Shown here: positions 1-10,819 of the stretch, piece after piece | How the letters are laid out: each line of letters starts with the position of its first letter | How positions within the stretch are numbered: the first letter of the stretch is position 1 | Assembly (NCBI RefSeq): GCF_949987535.1 | Contig: NC_080082.1 | Span: 44,765,874 to 44,829,873 of the forward strand | Direction: 5' to 3' | DNA: 64,000 nt | Source of the DNA: Balaenoptera acutorostrata | Taxonomy: Eukaryota; Chordata; Mammalia; Artiodactyla; Balaenopteridae | Notes under the pieces: generated by a model | What the model saw: the letters and a program-made list of their open reading frames with translations, nothing else | Told to the model about the DNA's origin: nothing | Databases searched by the model: none | Made by a program: the position numbers and the translations under genes

Positions 1-11
1 GGTCAACCCTT

Positions 12-530
12 CTGTATTAGTCAGGGTTCTACAGAGAAGCAGGATATATAGAGAGATTTGTTTGTTTGTTTGTTTGTTTGTTTTATGGAACTGGTACACA
101 TGCTTATGGAAACTGAGAAGTCCCATGATCTGCCGTTTGCAAGCTGGAAACCCCGGAAAGCCAGTGATGTAATTTAGTCTGAGTCCTAAAGCCTGAGAGT
201 GGGCAGCCATGGGTATAAGTCCTGGTCTGAGCCTGAACACCTGAGAGCTAGGGTTGCCAATGTCCAAGGGCAGGAGATGGATGTCCCAGCTCCAGCAGAG
301 GGAGTGAATTCGCCCTTCCTCCACCTTTTTGTTCTATTCAGACCCTCAATAGATTGGATTATGCCCACCCACACTGGAGAAGGTGATCTTCTTTACTCAG
401 TCTGCCTATTCAGACGCTAATCTCTTCCGGAGACATCCTCACAGACACACCCAGAAATAATGTTCTACTAGCTATCTGGACACTCCTTAGCCCAGATGAG
501 CTGACAGGTAAAGTTAACCATCATACCCTC
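12..530 (-). mobile_element. MLT2-type ERV-L LTR, antisense
   Basis: Seen on the plus strand as the reverse complement of a long terminal repeat. It opens with a TATTAGTCAGGGTTCT word, then an A/T-rich tetranucleotide run, and finishes near a GTTAACCATCATA word. These match the two ends of the mammalian MLT2 family as I remember it. No internal retroviral coding sequence follows, so this is a solo LTR. The exact subfamily is not resolved. Confidence 0.75.
57..84. repeat. (TTTG)n microsatellite
   Basis: About seven tandem TTTG units lie inside the antisense LTR, where related copies usually carry a simple A/T-rich run. Confidence 0.9.
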
Positions 531-747
531 TATGTGTGAATACATGAGAAATAAGCCCACCCAATAGAAAGAGTGGCAAACAGACTTGCTTGTCTCAACC
601 TCGGCACCAGATAAAGGTAGGGAAAAAATTCTCTCCTGAGAGTTTGAACCATAAGCTGGTCTTCAGGCAGGTCTGAAGTTTGAATTGACACTACCCGGTG
701 TAGTCCAGAAGAGCTGAAACAGAGAGCTTCATTTAAAGAGAACTCGA

Positions 748-910
748 TCTACTTAATACTCTGTAATGGCCTATGGGAAAAGAATCTAAAAAGGAATGGA
801 TATATGTATTTGTATAACAGATTCACTTTGCTATACACCTGAAAGTAACACAACATTGTAAATCAATTATACCCCAATAAAAAATTTTTTTAAAAATTAA
901 AAAAAATAAA
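748..910 (+). mobile_element. 5'-truncated L1 3' end with 14-bp target-site duplication
   Basis: This is the terminal part of a cetartiodactyl L1 3'UTR, with the AACACAACATTGTAAATCA word and a CCCCAATAAAA end followed by an A-rich tail. The 14-base word TAAAGAGAACTCGA occurs at 734-747 and again at 911-924, flanking the insert exactly. That is the signature of target-primed reverse transcription. Confidence 0.88.
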
Positions 911-1117
911 TAAAGAGAACTCGAGTTTGTAGTGGCCCCAGCTAGTGGAAGAAACAAATGCAAATTCATTCTCTTGGAATTAGACCTCATCCCAGGACAA
1001 CAGCAAGTGTAAGGTGTTGGGAAGAGTTAACATCCAGCCTAATAATTTCAGAAATGTCCAAAGGTGGAAAGAATATGTGTTGTGCAGTCCTTAAAAGGTG
1101 GTAATAGCTAGCTATAA

Positions 1118-1480
1118 AACAATGCTTGCCATTGTAGCACAGTATCTCCAAGTCTCAGTGGATTAACATAATAGATGTTTGTCTCTTTCTCAAGTAAAGC
1201 CCAAGGCAAGAGTTCTGAATGAAGGGTGCTCACCTCCAGTGCTGACTCAGGGAGCCAGGCTCAATCCATCCTGTGGCTCCGCCTGGCTTCCGTGGTCTCC
1301 AGGAAGGGGTGAGAGGTGGAGGAAAGTGCCTGGGTGATACCTATCACCTTCACCCACTGTGCCTTGAGCAGAATTCAGTCACATGGTCATGCCTAATTGC
1401 AGGGGGGCTGGGAAATGTGAGCTAGCTGTGTGCCTGGGAGGAAGCACAAAGAGATTCAGTGAACAGGCAGCTGACCCCTG
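1118..1480. repeat. Old unclassified interspersed repeat (MER-like)
   Basis: The segment from the GTAGCACAGTATCTCCAAG word to the GCTGGGAAATGTGAGCTAGC and GTGCCTGGGAGGAAG words resembles a common mammalian medium-reiteration repeat. I cannot name the family with certainty. It may be a DNA-transposon relic. Confidence 0.35.
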
Positions 1481-1844
1481 CCATCCTTCCTCATGGGACC
1501 CTTTGAATACTCTTAGGAAAGAGCTGTTAGGCTCAGTAGATTAGAATCATGCCTGACACTACATAGGAACTCAGTCAGTGACTGCTCTAGTTATGATTAA
1601 TAAAAACATCTTTGATTTATCAAAGCAATGTAGTTTTGAAGATAGTGTTCACTTAACAAAAGAAGGCCCCCTTGGTGTTCCCTTGTGACTTCCCGTAGTC
1701 AGTTTCAAATAGGGATTTGAATTTCAAAAAAAATGCTCTGTTTGCAGGAACGTACTTTGGTAGGAGGCTAATATTTGTATTCACAAATATTGCATTCTTT
1801 AAAACCAGTCATCCTCCAATTCTGTTTCAGCAGAAAAGCATGAT
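1481..1844. other. Unassigned stretch
   Basis: No gene, RNA or clear repeat seen. The sequence is AT-rich and has only short chance reading frames. Confidence 0.5.
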
Positions 1845-2130
1845 GCTTATAAGTGTGAGTTCTAGAATTAATGTCAGGCTGGGTTTGACGTTTACCACTC
1901 CACCATTTACCCAGCTCCACCATTTACCACTTCTGCGACCTTGAGCTAACCCCACGGCTCTCACTAAGCTTTGATTTCTGTAACCACGACCTAGCAATGG
2001 TGCAGCTACCTCAGAGATTGTTGTTGAGAATTACCACAGACAGTAAAAGTGACGTGCACAGCACAGTGCGGGACACGCAGGGGCTCAGCAAGTGTGGCTG
2101 TGCTTTTTCTTGTTGACACTGGTACTAATG
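1845..2130 (+). repeat. MIR SINE
   Basis: It shows the MIR order on the plus strand: a CTGCGACCTTGAGCTAACC core, then CTACCTCAGAGATTGTTG, then a CACAGCACAGTGCGGGACAC tail. Divergence is high, as expected of this ancient tRNA-derived family. Confidence 0.72.
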
Positions 2131-2729
2131 CCCTGGACGCCTTTTCTTTAAGCCCCATCTTAGCAGCCACGGTTAGAGTCAGGTAGAGGCCTGTGCGCTC
2201 CCCAAAGTCTCAATACAAATATACACTGAATAACTGAGCAAACGGAAAATAAATGAGGCTCTCATTTGGACATCTTCACCAAATGGGGGTCCACACCTTT
2301 AAATCTCCACTTTTAACAACTCTATGAATAGTTTTATGGTGAAAAATCATTCAAAGAGTTATAGAAGCCTTCATGTGAAACCTCACATCACTCCTTATTC
2401 TCACTGGCCACTGGGGCCGGCATTGGCCAAGTCCATCCGGTTTCTTTTTCTTAGTGTCTAGCTGAGGTCCACAGAGATGAACAAATGCCTCATATTTATA
2501 ACCAGATGTAAAATGAAGCTCCATCCTCTCTGAATGCAAAACCCACAGCTTAATAGATGGACGACCACACATTGCAATAGCATCAGGAATAATTTTTGAG
2601 CTCTGAACATTCAGTGTTTAGTAATGGCTCCAGAAGACATTTCAGCCATAGATCCTGGGACTGGAGCCAGAAGTGCTGCCCTGCAGAACCCAATAGGAAA
2701 GAGTCACTGGCAGCTGGTAGCCCTTCTTT
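2131..2729. other. Unassigned stretch
   Basis: I see no gene or confident repeat here. Reading frames below 75 codons are treated as chance. Confidence 0.5.
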
Positions 2730-3185
2730 ATTCTCAGAGCCTTGTTGGAGGTGGTGGGGCTGATTCCACCCTTAGTTCCAGACAGGCTCAAGCCACCCAC
2801 ACGCACCCACCATGATGATTGGTCAGGGGTGGGTGAAGGACCCAATTAGAGCCAAGATGTGCTAATCCCGGAAACGCGCTGGAGCAGTCAGGAGAGAGAA
2901 CCTTGCTCTGCCCTGTTGGAGGGGCCGCATCTGTGGCAGCCATCTCTTCTCCTGTCCAGAGCAGTGCCAGAATGGCTCCCATACAGAGGGAGTCGAATCC
3001 AGAGATGAAGGAAGGAGGGATGGAGGAGGGGAGAGAGAATGGGAGAGACAGAAAGAGAGAGACAGATAGACCTGGTCCAAATAACACCGAGTCCCTCATC
3101 CAGATGAGCCTGGGCTACATGGACTTCCCTGTTAAGTGACCTAGTAGGTTTTCTTGGAGGCATCTTTTGAGTTTTCTGCCCCTTG
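2730..3185 (+). repeat. Old interspersed repeat, family A, copy 1
   Basis: It contains a GATTGGTCAGGGGTGGGTGA word followed by a purine-rich GAGAGA block (about 3015-3070). The same order occurs in a known mammalian repeat whose name I cannot fix. Two further copies lie at 31060-31515 (plus) and 61340-61660 (minus). Class (LTR or DNA transposon) is uncertain. Confidence 0.4.
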
Positions 3186-3329
3186 CCTGGAAGGAGTCTT
3201 GCCTGGTCTGGTGCAGGGATTTTGCTGATTACATTGGCTCTTGCACCTTCAGCTGTCCTGAGCCCCCCTCCTATCCAAGCACCTGCCCATCTCTCTACTC
3301 ACATCACTAGAACCAAGTATAAGGCATGT

Positions 3330-3560
3330 ACTGTGAGCCTGGCACTGTGCAAGTTCTGGGGGAGACAGAATTCTCATTGCCCCTGCTCTGAAGGAGCTCA
3401 GTACACTGACTAAAAGACAAGTACAAGCAGTGCACTGAAAGCAGAGCCAGAGCTGTGCACAGGATACTACCGGGACAGAGGAGGCCCTTGGAATCCAGAC
3501 TGGGGGTCAGGGAAGGCTTCCTAAAGGAGGTGACACTGACCTACATTTAAGAATATATGG
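3330..3560 (-). repeat. L2 LINE 3' fragment
   Basis: The words GGCACTGTGCAAGTTCTGGG, GAAGGAGCTCAGTA and GGGTCAGGGAAGGCTTCCT occur in the order expected of the reverse complement of the L2 3'UTR. Confidence 0.65.
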
Positions 3561-3926
3561 GAGTTGTGCTGGGAGATGGCGGAAGCCCAGGACAGAGGCA
3601 CACTGGTGAGCGCCATCCCACAGAGGGGCCCTCTTCTGGCTGAGTGTCTGTAACTGATGCCCCAATCCTGTAGGCCTCCTGTTTGATTCCCTCTGAGTTT
3701 CTTGGAGTCTGCCTGGTCTCCCCAGATATGTCCTCCGAGCTTCCTGAGCCTAGGTGCATATAGTATATTTGAGAGATGGAAAGGCAGCCGCATGCACAGA
3801 AGATGCCCAAGCTGTGGGCTCTCCGGCACTCCACAGACACCAGCTCTGAGAGTTAGGACTTCAGTCCCCAGTGAGGGGCAAGCCTCTCCCTGCCTGCTTC
3901 ACAACTCTTGACTCTTTTCCACTCTT
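3561..3926. other. Unassigned stretch beside the L1
   Basis: No gene seen. Overlapping frames of up to about 102 codons on both strands resemble nothing known. This is the 3'-side flank of the large L1, and no target-site duplication was found in it. Confidence 0.45.
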
Positions 3927-4135
3927 TCTTTTTTTTTTTTCTAAAAGCCACATTTTTTTTAAATCAGTCATCAATTTTATACACATCACTGTATACATGT
4001 CAATCCCAATCGCCCAATTCAGCACACCACCATCCCCACCGCACCGCAGGTTTCCCCCCTTGGTGTCCATACGTTTGTTCTCTACATCTGTGTCTCAATT
4101 TCTGCCCTGCAACCCGGTTCATCTGTACCATTTTT

Positions 4136-7100
4136 CTAGGTTCCACATACATGCGTTAATATACGATATTTGTTTTTCTCTTTCTGACTTACTTCACTCT
4201 GTATGACAGTCTCTAGATCCATCCACGTCTCAACAAATGACTCAGTTTTGTTCCCTTTTATGGCTGAGTAATATTCCATAGTATATATGTACCACAACTT
4301 CTTTATCCATTCGTCTGTCGATGGGCATTTAGGTTGCTTCCATGTCCTGACTATTGTAAATAGTGCTGCAATGAACATTGGGGTGCATGTGTCTTTTTGA
4401 ATTATGGCTTTCTCTGGGTATATGCCCAGTAGTGGGATTGCTGGGTCATATGGTAATTCTATTTTTAGTTTTTTAAGGAACCTCCATACTGTTCTCCATA
4501 GTGGCTGTATCAATTTACATTCCCACCAACAGTGCAAGAGGGTTCCCTTTCCTCCACACCCTCTCCAGCATTTGTTGTTTGTAGATTTTCTGATGATGCC
4601 CATTCTAACTGGTGTGAGGTGATACCTCATTGTAGTTTTGATTTGCATTTCTCTAATAATTAGTGATGTTGAGCAGCTTTTCATGTGCTTCGTGGCCGTC
4701 TGTATGTCTTCTTTGGAGAGATGTCTATTTAGGTCTTCTGCCCATTTTTGGAATGGTTTGTTTGTTTCTTTAATATTGAGCTGCATGAGCTGTTTATATA
4801 TTTTGGAGATTAATCCTTTGTCCATTGATTCGATTGCAAATATTTTCTCCCATTCTGAGGGTTGTCTTTTCGTCTTATTTATGGTTTCCTTTGCTGTGCA
4901 AAAGCTTTGAAGTTTCATTAGGTCCCATTTGTTTATTTTTGTTTTTATTTCCATTACTCTATGAGGTGGATCAAAAAAGATCTTGCTGTGATTTATGTCA
5001 AAGAGTGTTCTTCCTAAGTTTTCCTCTAAGAGTTTTATACTGTCCAGTCTTACATTTAGGTCTCTAATCCATTTTGAGTTTATTTTTGTATATGGTGTTA
5101 GGGAGTATCCTAATTTCATTCTTTTACATGTAGCTGTCCAGTTTTCCCAGCACCACTTATTGAAGAGACTGTCTTTTCACCATTGTATATCTTTGCCTCC
5201 TTTGTCAAAGATTAGTTGACCATAGGTGCGTGGGTTTGTCTCTGGGCTTTCTATCTTGTTCCATTGATCTATGTTTCTGTTTTTCTGCCAGTACCATATT
5301 GTCTTGATTACTGTAGGTTTGTAGTATAGTCTGAAGTCAGGGAGTCTGAATCCTCCAGCTCTGTTTTTTTCCCTCAAGACTGCTTTGGCTATTCAGGGTC
5401 TTTTGTGTCTCCATACAAATTTTAAGAGGATTTGTTCTAGTTCTGTAAAAAATGCCATTGGTAATTTGATAGGGATTGCATTGAATCTGTAGATTGCTTT
5501 GGGTAGTATAGTCATTTTCACAATATTGATTCTTCCAATCCAAGAACATGGTATATCTCTCCATCTGTTGGTATCATCTTTAATTTCTTTCATCAGTGTC
5601 TTATAGTTTTCTGCATACAGGTCTTTTGTCCCCCTAGATAGGTTTATTCCTAGGTATTTTATTCTTTTTGTTGCAAGGGTAAATGGGAGTGTTTCCATAA
5701 TTTCTCTTTCAGATTTTTCATCATTAGTGTATAAGAATGCAAGAGATTTCTGTGCATTAATTTTGTATCCTGCAACTTTACCAAATTCATTAATTAGCTC
5801 TAGCAGTTTTCTGGTGGCAGTTTTAGGATACTCTATGTACAGTTTCATGTCATCTGCAAACAGTGACAGTTTTACTTCTTCTTTTCCAATTTGTATTCCT
5901 TTTATTTCTTTTTCTTCTCTGATTGCCATGGCTAGGACTTCCAAAATTATGTTGAATAATAGTGGTGAGAGTGGACATCCTTGTCTCATTCCTGATCTTA
6001 GAGGTAATGCTTTCAGTTTTTCACCATTGAGAATGATGTTTGCCATGGGTTTGTTGTATATGGCCTTTATTATGTTGAGGTAGGTTCCCTCTATGCCCAC
6101 TTTCTGGAGAGTTTTTATCATAAATAGGTGTTGAATTTTGTCAAAAGCTTTTTCTGCATCTATTGAGATGATCATATGGTTTTTATTCTTCAATTTGTTA
6201 ATATGGTGTATCACATTGATTGATTTGCATATATTGAAGAATCCTTGCATCCCTGGGATAAATCCCACTTGATCGTGGTGTATGATCCTTTTAATGTGTT
6301 GTTGGATTCTGTTTGCTAGTATTTTGTTGAGGATTTTTGCATCTATATTCATCAGTGATATTAGTCTGTAATTTTCTTCTTTTGTAGTGTCTTTGTCTGG
6401 TTTTGGTATCAGGGTGATGGTGGCCTCATAGAATGAGTTTGGGAGTGTTCTTTCCTCCCCAATTTTTTGGAAGAGTTTGAGAAGGATGGGTGTTAGCTCT
6501 TCTCTAAATGTTTGATAGAATTCACCTGTGAAGCCATCTGGTCCTGGACTTTTGTTTGTTGGAAGATTTTTAATCACAGTTTCAATTTCATTACTTGTGA
6601 TTTGTCTGTTCATATTTTCTGTTTCTTCCTGGTTCAGTCTTGGAAGGTTATACCTTTCTAAGAATTTGTCCATTTCTTCCAGGTTGTCCATTTTATTGGC
6701 ATAAAGTTGCTTGTAGTAGTCTCTTAGGATGCTTTGTATTTCTGCGGTGTCTCTTGTAACTTCTCCTTTTTCATTTCTGATTTTATTGATTTGAATCCTC
6801 TCCCTGTTTTTCTTGATGAGTCTGGCTAATGGCTTATCAATTTTGTTTATCTTCTCAAAGAACCAGCTTTTAGTTTTATTGATCTTTGCTATTGTTTTCT
6901 TTGTTTCTATTTCATTTATTTCCGCTCTGATCTTTATGATTTCTTTCCTTCTGCTAACTTTGGGTTTTGTTTGTTCTTCTTTCTCTAGTTTCTTTAGGTG
7001 TAAGGTTAGATTGTTTACTTGAGATTTTTCTTGTTTCTTTAGGTAGGCTTGTATAGGTATAAACTTCCCTCTTAGAACTGCTTTTGCTGCATCCCATAGG

Positions 7101-7646
7101 TTTTGGATCGTCGTGTGTTCATTGTCATTTGTCTCTAGGTATTTTTTGATTTCCTCTTTGATTTCTTCAGTGATCTCTTGGTTATTTAGTAATGTATTGT
7201 TTAGCCTCCACGTGTTTGTGTTTTTTACATTGTTTTCCCTGTAATTGATTTCTAATCTCATAGCGTTGTGGTCAGAAAAGATGCTAAGATCCTATGTTGG
7301 GTGCATATATATTTATAATTGTTATATCTTCTTCTTGGATTGATCCCTTGATCATTATGTAGTGTCCTTCTTTGTCTCTTGTAACATTCTTTATTTTAAA
7401 GTCTATTTTATCTGATATGAGTATAGCTACTCCAGCTTTCTTTTGATTTCCATTTGCATGGAATATCTTTTTCCATCCCCTCACTTTCAGTCGGTATGTG
7501 TCTCTAAGTCTGAAGTGGGTCTCTTGTAGACAGCATATATATGGGTCTTGTTTTTGTATCCATTCAGCAAGCCTATGTCTTTTGGTTGGAACATTTAATC
7601 CATTCACGTTTAAGGTAATTATCGATATGTATGTTCCTATGACCAT
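4136..7646 (-). pseudogene. L1 ORF2 (endonuclease-reverse transcriptase), broken
   Basis: ORF2p nicks the target and reverse-transcribes L1 RNA. The ATG at 7646 opens an APE-like endonuclease. The N-terminal asparagine region (ITLNVNGLN), the glutamate motif (LQETHF) and NIYAPN are visible in the first 118 residues. The frame then stops at 7284. Reading resumes in another frame with [10 protein letters not shown], so the middle of the endonuclease is missing. The next 622 codons (7261-5393) contain the reverse transcriptase, with [30 protein letters not shown] and an intact FADD box. TGA stops at 5393-5395 and 5177-5179 interrupt an otherwise single frame that runs to the normal C-terminus, including the cysteine-rich CWRGCG segment, at 4136. 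The first stop sits where the relatives I know have arginine, consistent with CGA-to-TGA decay. Confidence 0.95.
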
Positions 7647-7704
7647 TTTCTTAATTGTTTTGGGTTTGTTTTTGTAGGTCCTTTTCTTCTATTGTGTTTC
7701 CCAC

Positions 7705-8611
7705 TTAGAGAAGTTCCTTTAGGATTTGTTTTAGAGCTGGTTTGGTGGTGCTGAATTCTCTTAGCTTTTGCTTGTCTGTAAAGCTTTTGATTTCTCCATC
7801 AAATATAAATGAGATCCTTGCCAGGTAGAGTAATCTTGGTTGTAGGTTCTTCCCTTTCATCACTTTAAGTGTATCATGCCACTCCCTTCTGGCTTGTAGA
7901 GTTTCTGCTGAGAAATCAGCTGTTAACCTTATGGGAGTTCCCTTGTATGTTATTTGTCGTTTTTCCCTTGCTGCTTTCAATAATTTTTCTTTGTCTTTAA
8001 TTTTTGCCACTTTGATTACTATGTGTCTCCGTGTGTTTCTTCTTGGGTTTGTTCTGTATGGGACTCTCTGCGCTTCCTGGACTTGGGTGGCTATTTCCTT
8101 TCCCATGTTAGGGAAGTTTTTGACTATAATCTCTTCAAATATTTTCTCTGGTCCTTTCTCTCTCTCTTCTCCTTCTGGGACCCCTATAATGCTAATGTTG
8201 TTGCGTTTAATGTTGTCCCAGAGGTCTCTTAGGCTGTCTTCATTTCTTTTCATTCTTTTCTCTTTAGTCTGTTCCGCAGCAGTGAATTCCACCATTCTGT
8301 CTTCCAGGTCACTTATCCGTTCTTCTGCCTCAGTTATTCTGCTATTGATTCCTTCTAGAGTAGTTTTCATTTCAGTTATTGTATTGTTCATCTCTGTTTG
8401 TTTGTTCTTTAATTCTTCTAGGTCTTTGTTAAACATTTCTTGCATCTTCTTGATCTTTGCCTCCATTCTTATTCCAAGGTCCTGGATCATCTTCACTATC
8501 ATTATTCTGAATTCTTTTTTCTGGAAGGTTGCCTATCTCCACTTCATTTATTTGTTTTTCTGGGTTTTTTTCTTGTTCCTTCATCTGGTATATAGCCCTC
8601 TGCCTTTTCAT
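7705..8611 (-). pseudogene. L1 ORF1 (RNA-binding chaperone), frameshifted
   Basis: ORF1p coats L1 RNA as a coiled-coil trimer. The ATG at 8611 (MKRQRAIYQMKEQEK) is the likely start, with an open lysine-rich frame continuing upstream. The frame changes in a run of six T (A on the coding strand) at 8515-8520. Removing one base would join it to the 265-codon downstream frame. That frame has the heptad-rich coiled coil (roughly KKMQEMFNKDLEELKNK to ISDLEDRM), the RRM-like region around NISIIGVPEGEE, and the C-terminal domain with PIRLTADFSAETLQARREW. The stop is TAA at 7705-7707. Total is about 300 codons, close to mammalian ORF1 length. Confidence 0.93.
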
Positions 8612-8684
8612 CTTGTCTATCTTTCTGTGAATGTGATTTTTTTCCCACAGGCTGCAGGATTGTAGTTTTTCTTGCTTCTGCTGT

Positions 8685-8698
8685 CTGCCCTCTGGTGG
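8685..8698 (-). promoter_or_regulatory. CTCF-like core word in L1 5' region
   Basis: On the minus strand the word CCACCAGAGGGCAG fits the 14-position CTCF core consensus (CCASYAGRKGGCRS) at every position. It lies upstream of ORF1 inside the L1 5'UTR remnant. Occupancy is unknown. Confidence 0.4.
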
Positions 8699-8744
8699 TT
8701 GAGGCTATCTAAGAGGCTTGATGGGAGGTTCTGGTATACATTTA

Positions 8745-8880
8745 AGAGGCAGTTCTGTGTCATGGAGAAAAAGCAGGCTTGGAGAGCAAACACGTCAGTG
8801 CTGGATGTGACATTCTCTAGCTCTCTCTCTGGGCTTCCGTTTCGACCGCGATGATGACGACGTGGCTCTCGAGGGCACGG
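8745..8880 (+). repeat. Probable MIR fragment
   Basis: A CATGGAGAAAAAGCAGGCTTGGAG stretch followed by CTGGGCTTCCGTTTCGACCG has the order of a MIR 5' half and core, strongly diverged. It abuts the truncated 5' end of the L1. Confidence 0.42.
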
Positions 8881-9194
8881 AGGCAATTCTTCCACAAATC
8901 GTTGGAGGGGACATGTGAAGGTGCCCAGCATCTTTTGAAAATGCCTTTTCCTCTCTTTCAATCAGAAGTCCAAAATGTACCAAGTTAATGGAATAAACAA
9001 CCATGTGCCTGCCATCCATGATTAACAAAAGAAAATGTGCTCTCTATTTTGCTAAAAAGAATGTTCTGTGGAAGAAATAAAACTTTACAGTTTTCATTAA
9101 AATGCCTCCCCCTGCAACCATTTTTACATTTTTATAACTATTTTAATTTTACTTTGGTGAAGGTTATGAGAGATGCCTAGGCCTAACTTTAAAG

Positions 9195-9207
9195 GGATGG
9201 ATGGATG

Positions 9208-9250
<43 letters not shown>

Positions 9251-9259
9251 GATAGATAG
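9195..9259. repeat. (GGAT)n(GATA)n microsatellite
   Basis: About four GGAT units run into about twelve GATA units, with one interruption near the right end. Likely length-polymorphic. Confidence 0.95.
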
Positions 9260-10342
9260 TCAACAGATACATTGCCTTGTGCGTCTTTTAATTTATATAA
9301 ATGCTATCACAACTTATTTCTCAACCTACTTCTTCTGCCAACATTAATTTTTCAAAATAGGTTCATGCTGCCACAACTGCTGTATGTCCAATACTTGAAT
9401 ATACCATAATTCCTGAGTCCATTCTCGCATCAAGAGCCATTAGGTCGTTTCTTTTCTTTTCGCTGTCACAAACAATGCTACAAGCAATGCCCTTCTGCAT
9501 GTGTATGGGAGACACTCTGGGACACAATATGAAAAGCAAATGTCTGGGTAATAGAGGACGCACATTTTCAATTTTATCAGATGTTGCCGGAGTACTGCTG
9601 AAAGTTTTCCCTCTCACCAGCTGTGCAAGTTTTCCTGCTTCTCTACTTCTCCATACTTGGGATGAATCATCAGACTTTTTGAGTCTTGCCAACTGGATGT
9701 GTATAAAAACAGAATACAACATTTTCATTTTACTTTGTCTTCCACTGATAAGTAATGTGGCTAAGCAGTTTTCATTTACCTTTGGCCATTAATGGTTTCT
9801 CTTTGTTGAAACTCCAGATCTTAACCTTTCCCCACTTTTCTACTGGGTTATTTGTCCTTTGCCAACACAATCCACATGCAGGACTTGTTGACATGTATTG
9901 GGCACAACTCCCTCATCTGTATAGCAATTGTCTTCCTCTATTCTGGCCGTAAACTTGGTTTATGCTGTCTCTTGCCAAAGAAATTGAGTGCATGTATATG
10001 AGCGTGCATGCGTGTGCATGTGTGTAACAGTAATAGTAATAGTAGTAGTTGTCACAGAGTAATCTTTTCCTTTATAAGCTGTGCTTTTTGTGCCTCACCT
10101 AAAAAGTCTTTTTCTACCCTGAGATGATGAAGACCTGATCCTCTATTACCTTCTCAAGGTTATAAAGTTCTGCTTTTCATATTTGGACCTTAATCCATCT
10201 GGAGTTTGTTTATAGGATGAGGTAAGAATCTAATTTTAATTTTTTTCCTCTAGGAAAGCTAAGTCCCTCTTTTTCCCCTGATCTGTCATACCATCTCCAT
10301 CATAAACCAAGTTCTCATAAATGCTTGGATCTGTTTCTAGGC

Positions 10343-10500
10343 CAGGGATTGGCAAATGTTTTCTATAAAGAGCCAAAGCCTAAATATTTTAGGCTTTGCT
10401 GGCCCTATGGCCGCAGTCACAAAGATTCACCTATGCCATTGCAGGGTGAACACTGCCATGAACAATACAGAAGTGAATGAGCATGGCCGCTCAGCTAGTC
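10343..10500 (+). mobile_element. hAT-type non-autonomous DNA transposon, copy 1
   Basis: It starts with the hAT-Charlie-like terminus CAGGGATTGGCAAATGTTTT, followed by AAATATTTTAGGCTTTGCTG. It splits the surrounding ancient L1. The right end is decayed, so the 8-bp duplication cannot be confirmed. A second copy lies at 55210-55450. Confidence 0.65.
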
Positions 10501-10819
10501 AACTGATATATTTATCTTGGAGGCAATATCACACTCTCAACACTTATTATAACTTCATAATATGTCTTGATATCTGATAGAAAAAGTACCACCCCTTTTC
10601 TCTTCATTTTTAGATTTATCGTGATTATTCTTGGGCTTTAATTCTTCCAAGTAGATTTTGGTAGTGATTTTGACAAATTACATAAAATTTTGTATTGGAT
10701 TTTTTATTAGAGTTACATTGAATTTCTAGATTAATGGTAGGGGGGGCATCCATCTTTACCATACATGTTTGTGCATTCAACAAACCTTTGCTTAGGGGCA
10801 CACAGCATTCCTCTACCTG

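Larger units (their letters stand above)
3927..8735 (-). mobile_element. Nearly complete young L1 retrotransposon
   Basis: A 4.8-kb L1 reads leftwards. From right to left it has a short 5'UTR remnant (8612-8735), ORF1 (8611-7705), a 58-base inter-ORF spacer, ORF2 (7646-4136), and a 3'UTR ending in poly-T (poly-A on the element strand) near 3929. Both proteins are readable almost throughout, so the copy is fairly young. It is dead: ORF1 has a frameshift, and ORF2 has an internal deletion plus two in-frame stops. The 5'UTR is truncated, and no target-site duplication could be paired. Its 3'UTR differs from that of the L1 at 33784-34623, so two subfamilies are present. Confidence 0.97.
8975..10738 (-). 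mobile_element. Ancient L1 (L1M-type), interrupted
   Basis: The reverse-complement text follows an old L1 from its 3'UTR (GGAATAAACAACCATGTGCC) into ORF2. It passes TTTCCCTCTCACCAGCTGTG and a CTGGAGTTTGTTTATAGG word before ending near 10738. No useful reading frame remains. A GATA microsatellite and a hAT element lie inside it. Confidence 0.75.
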
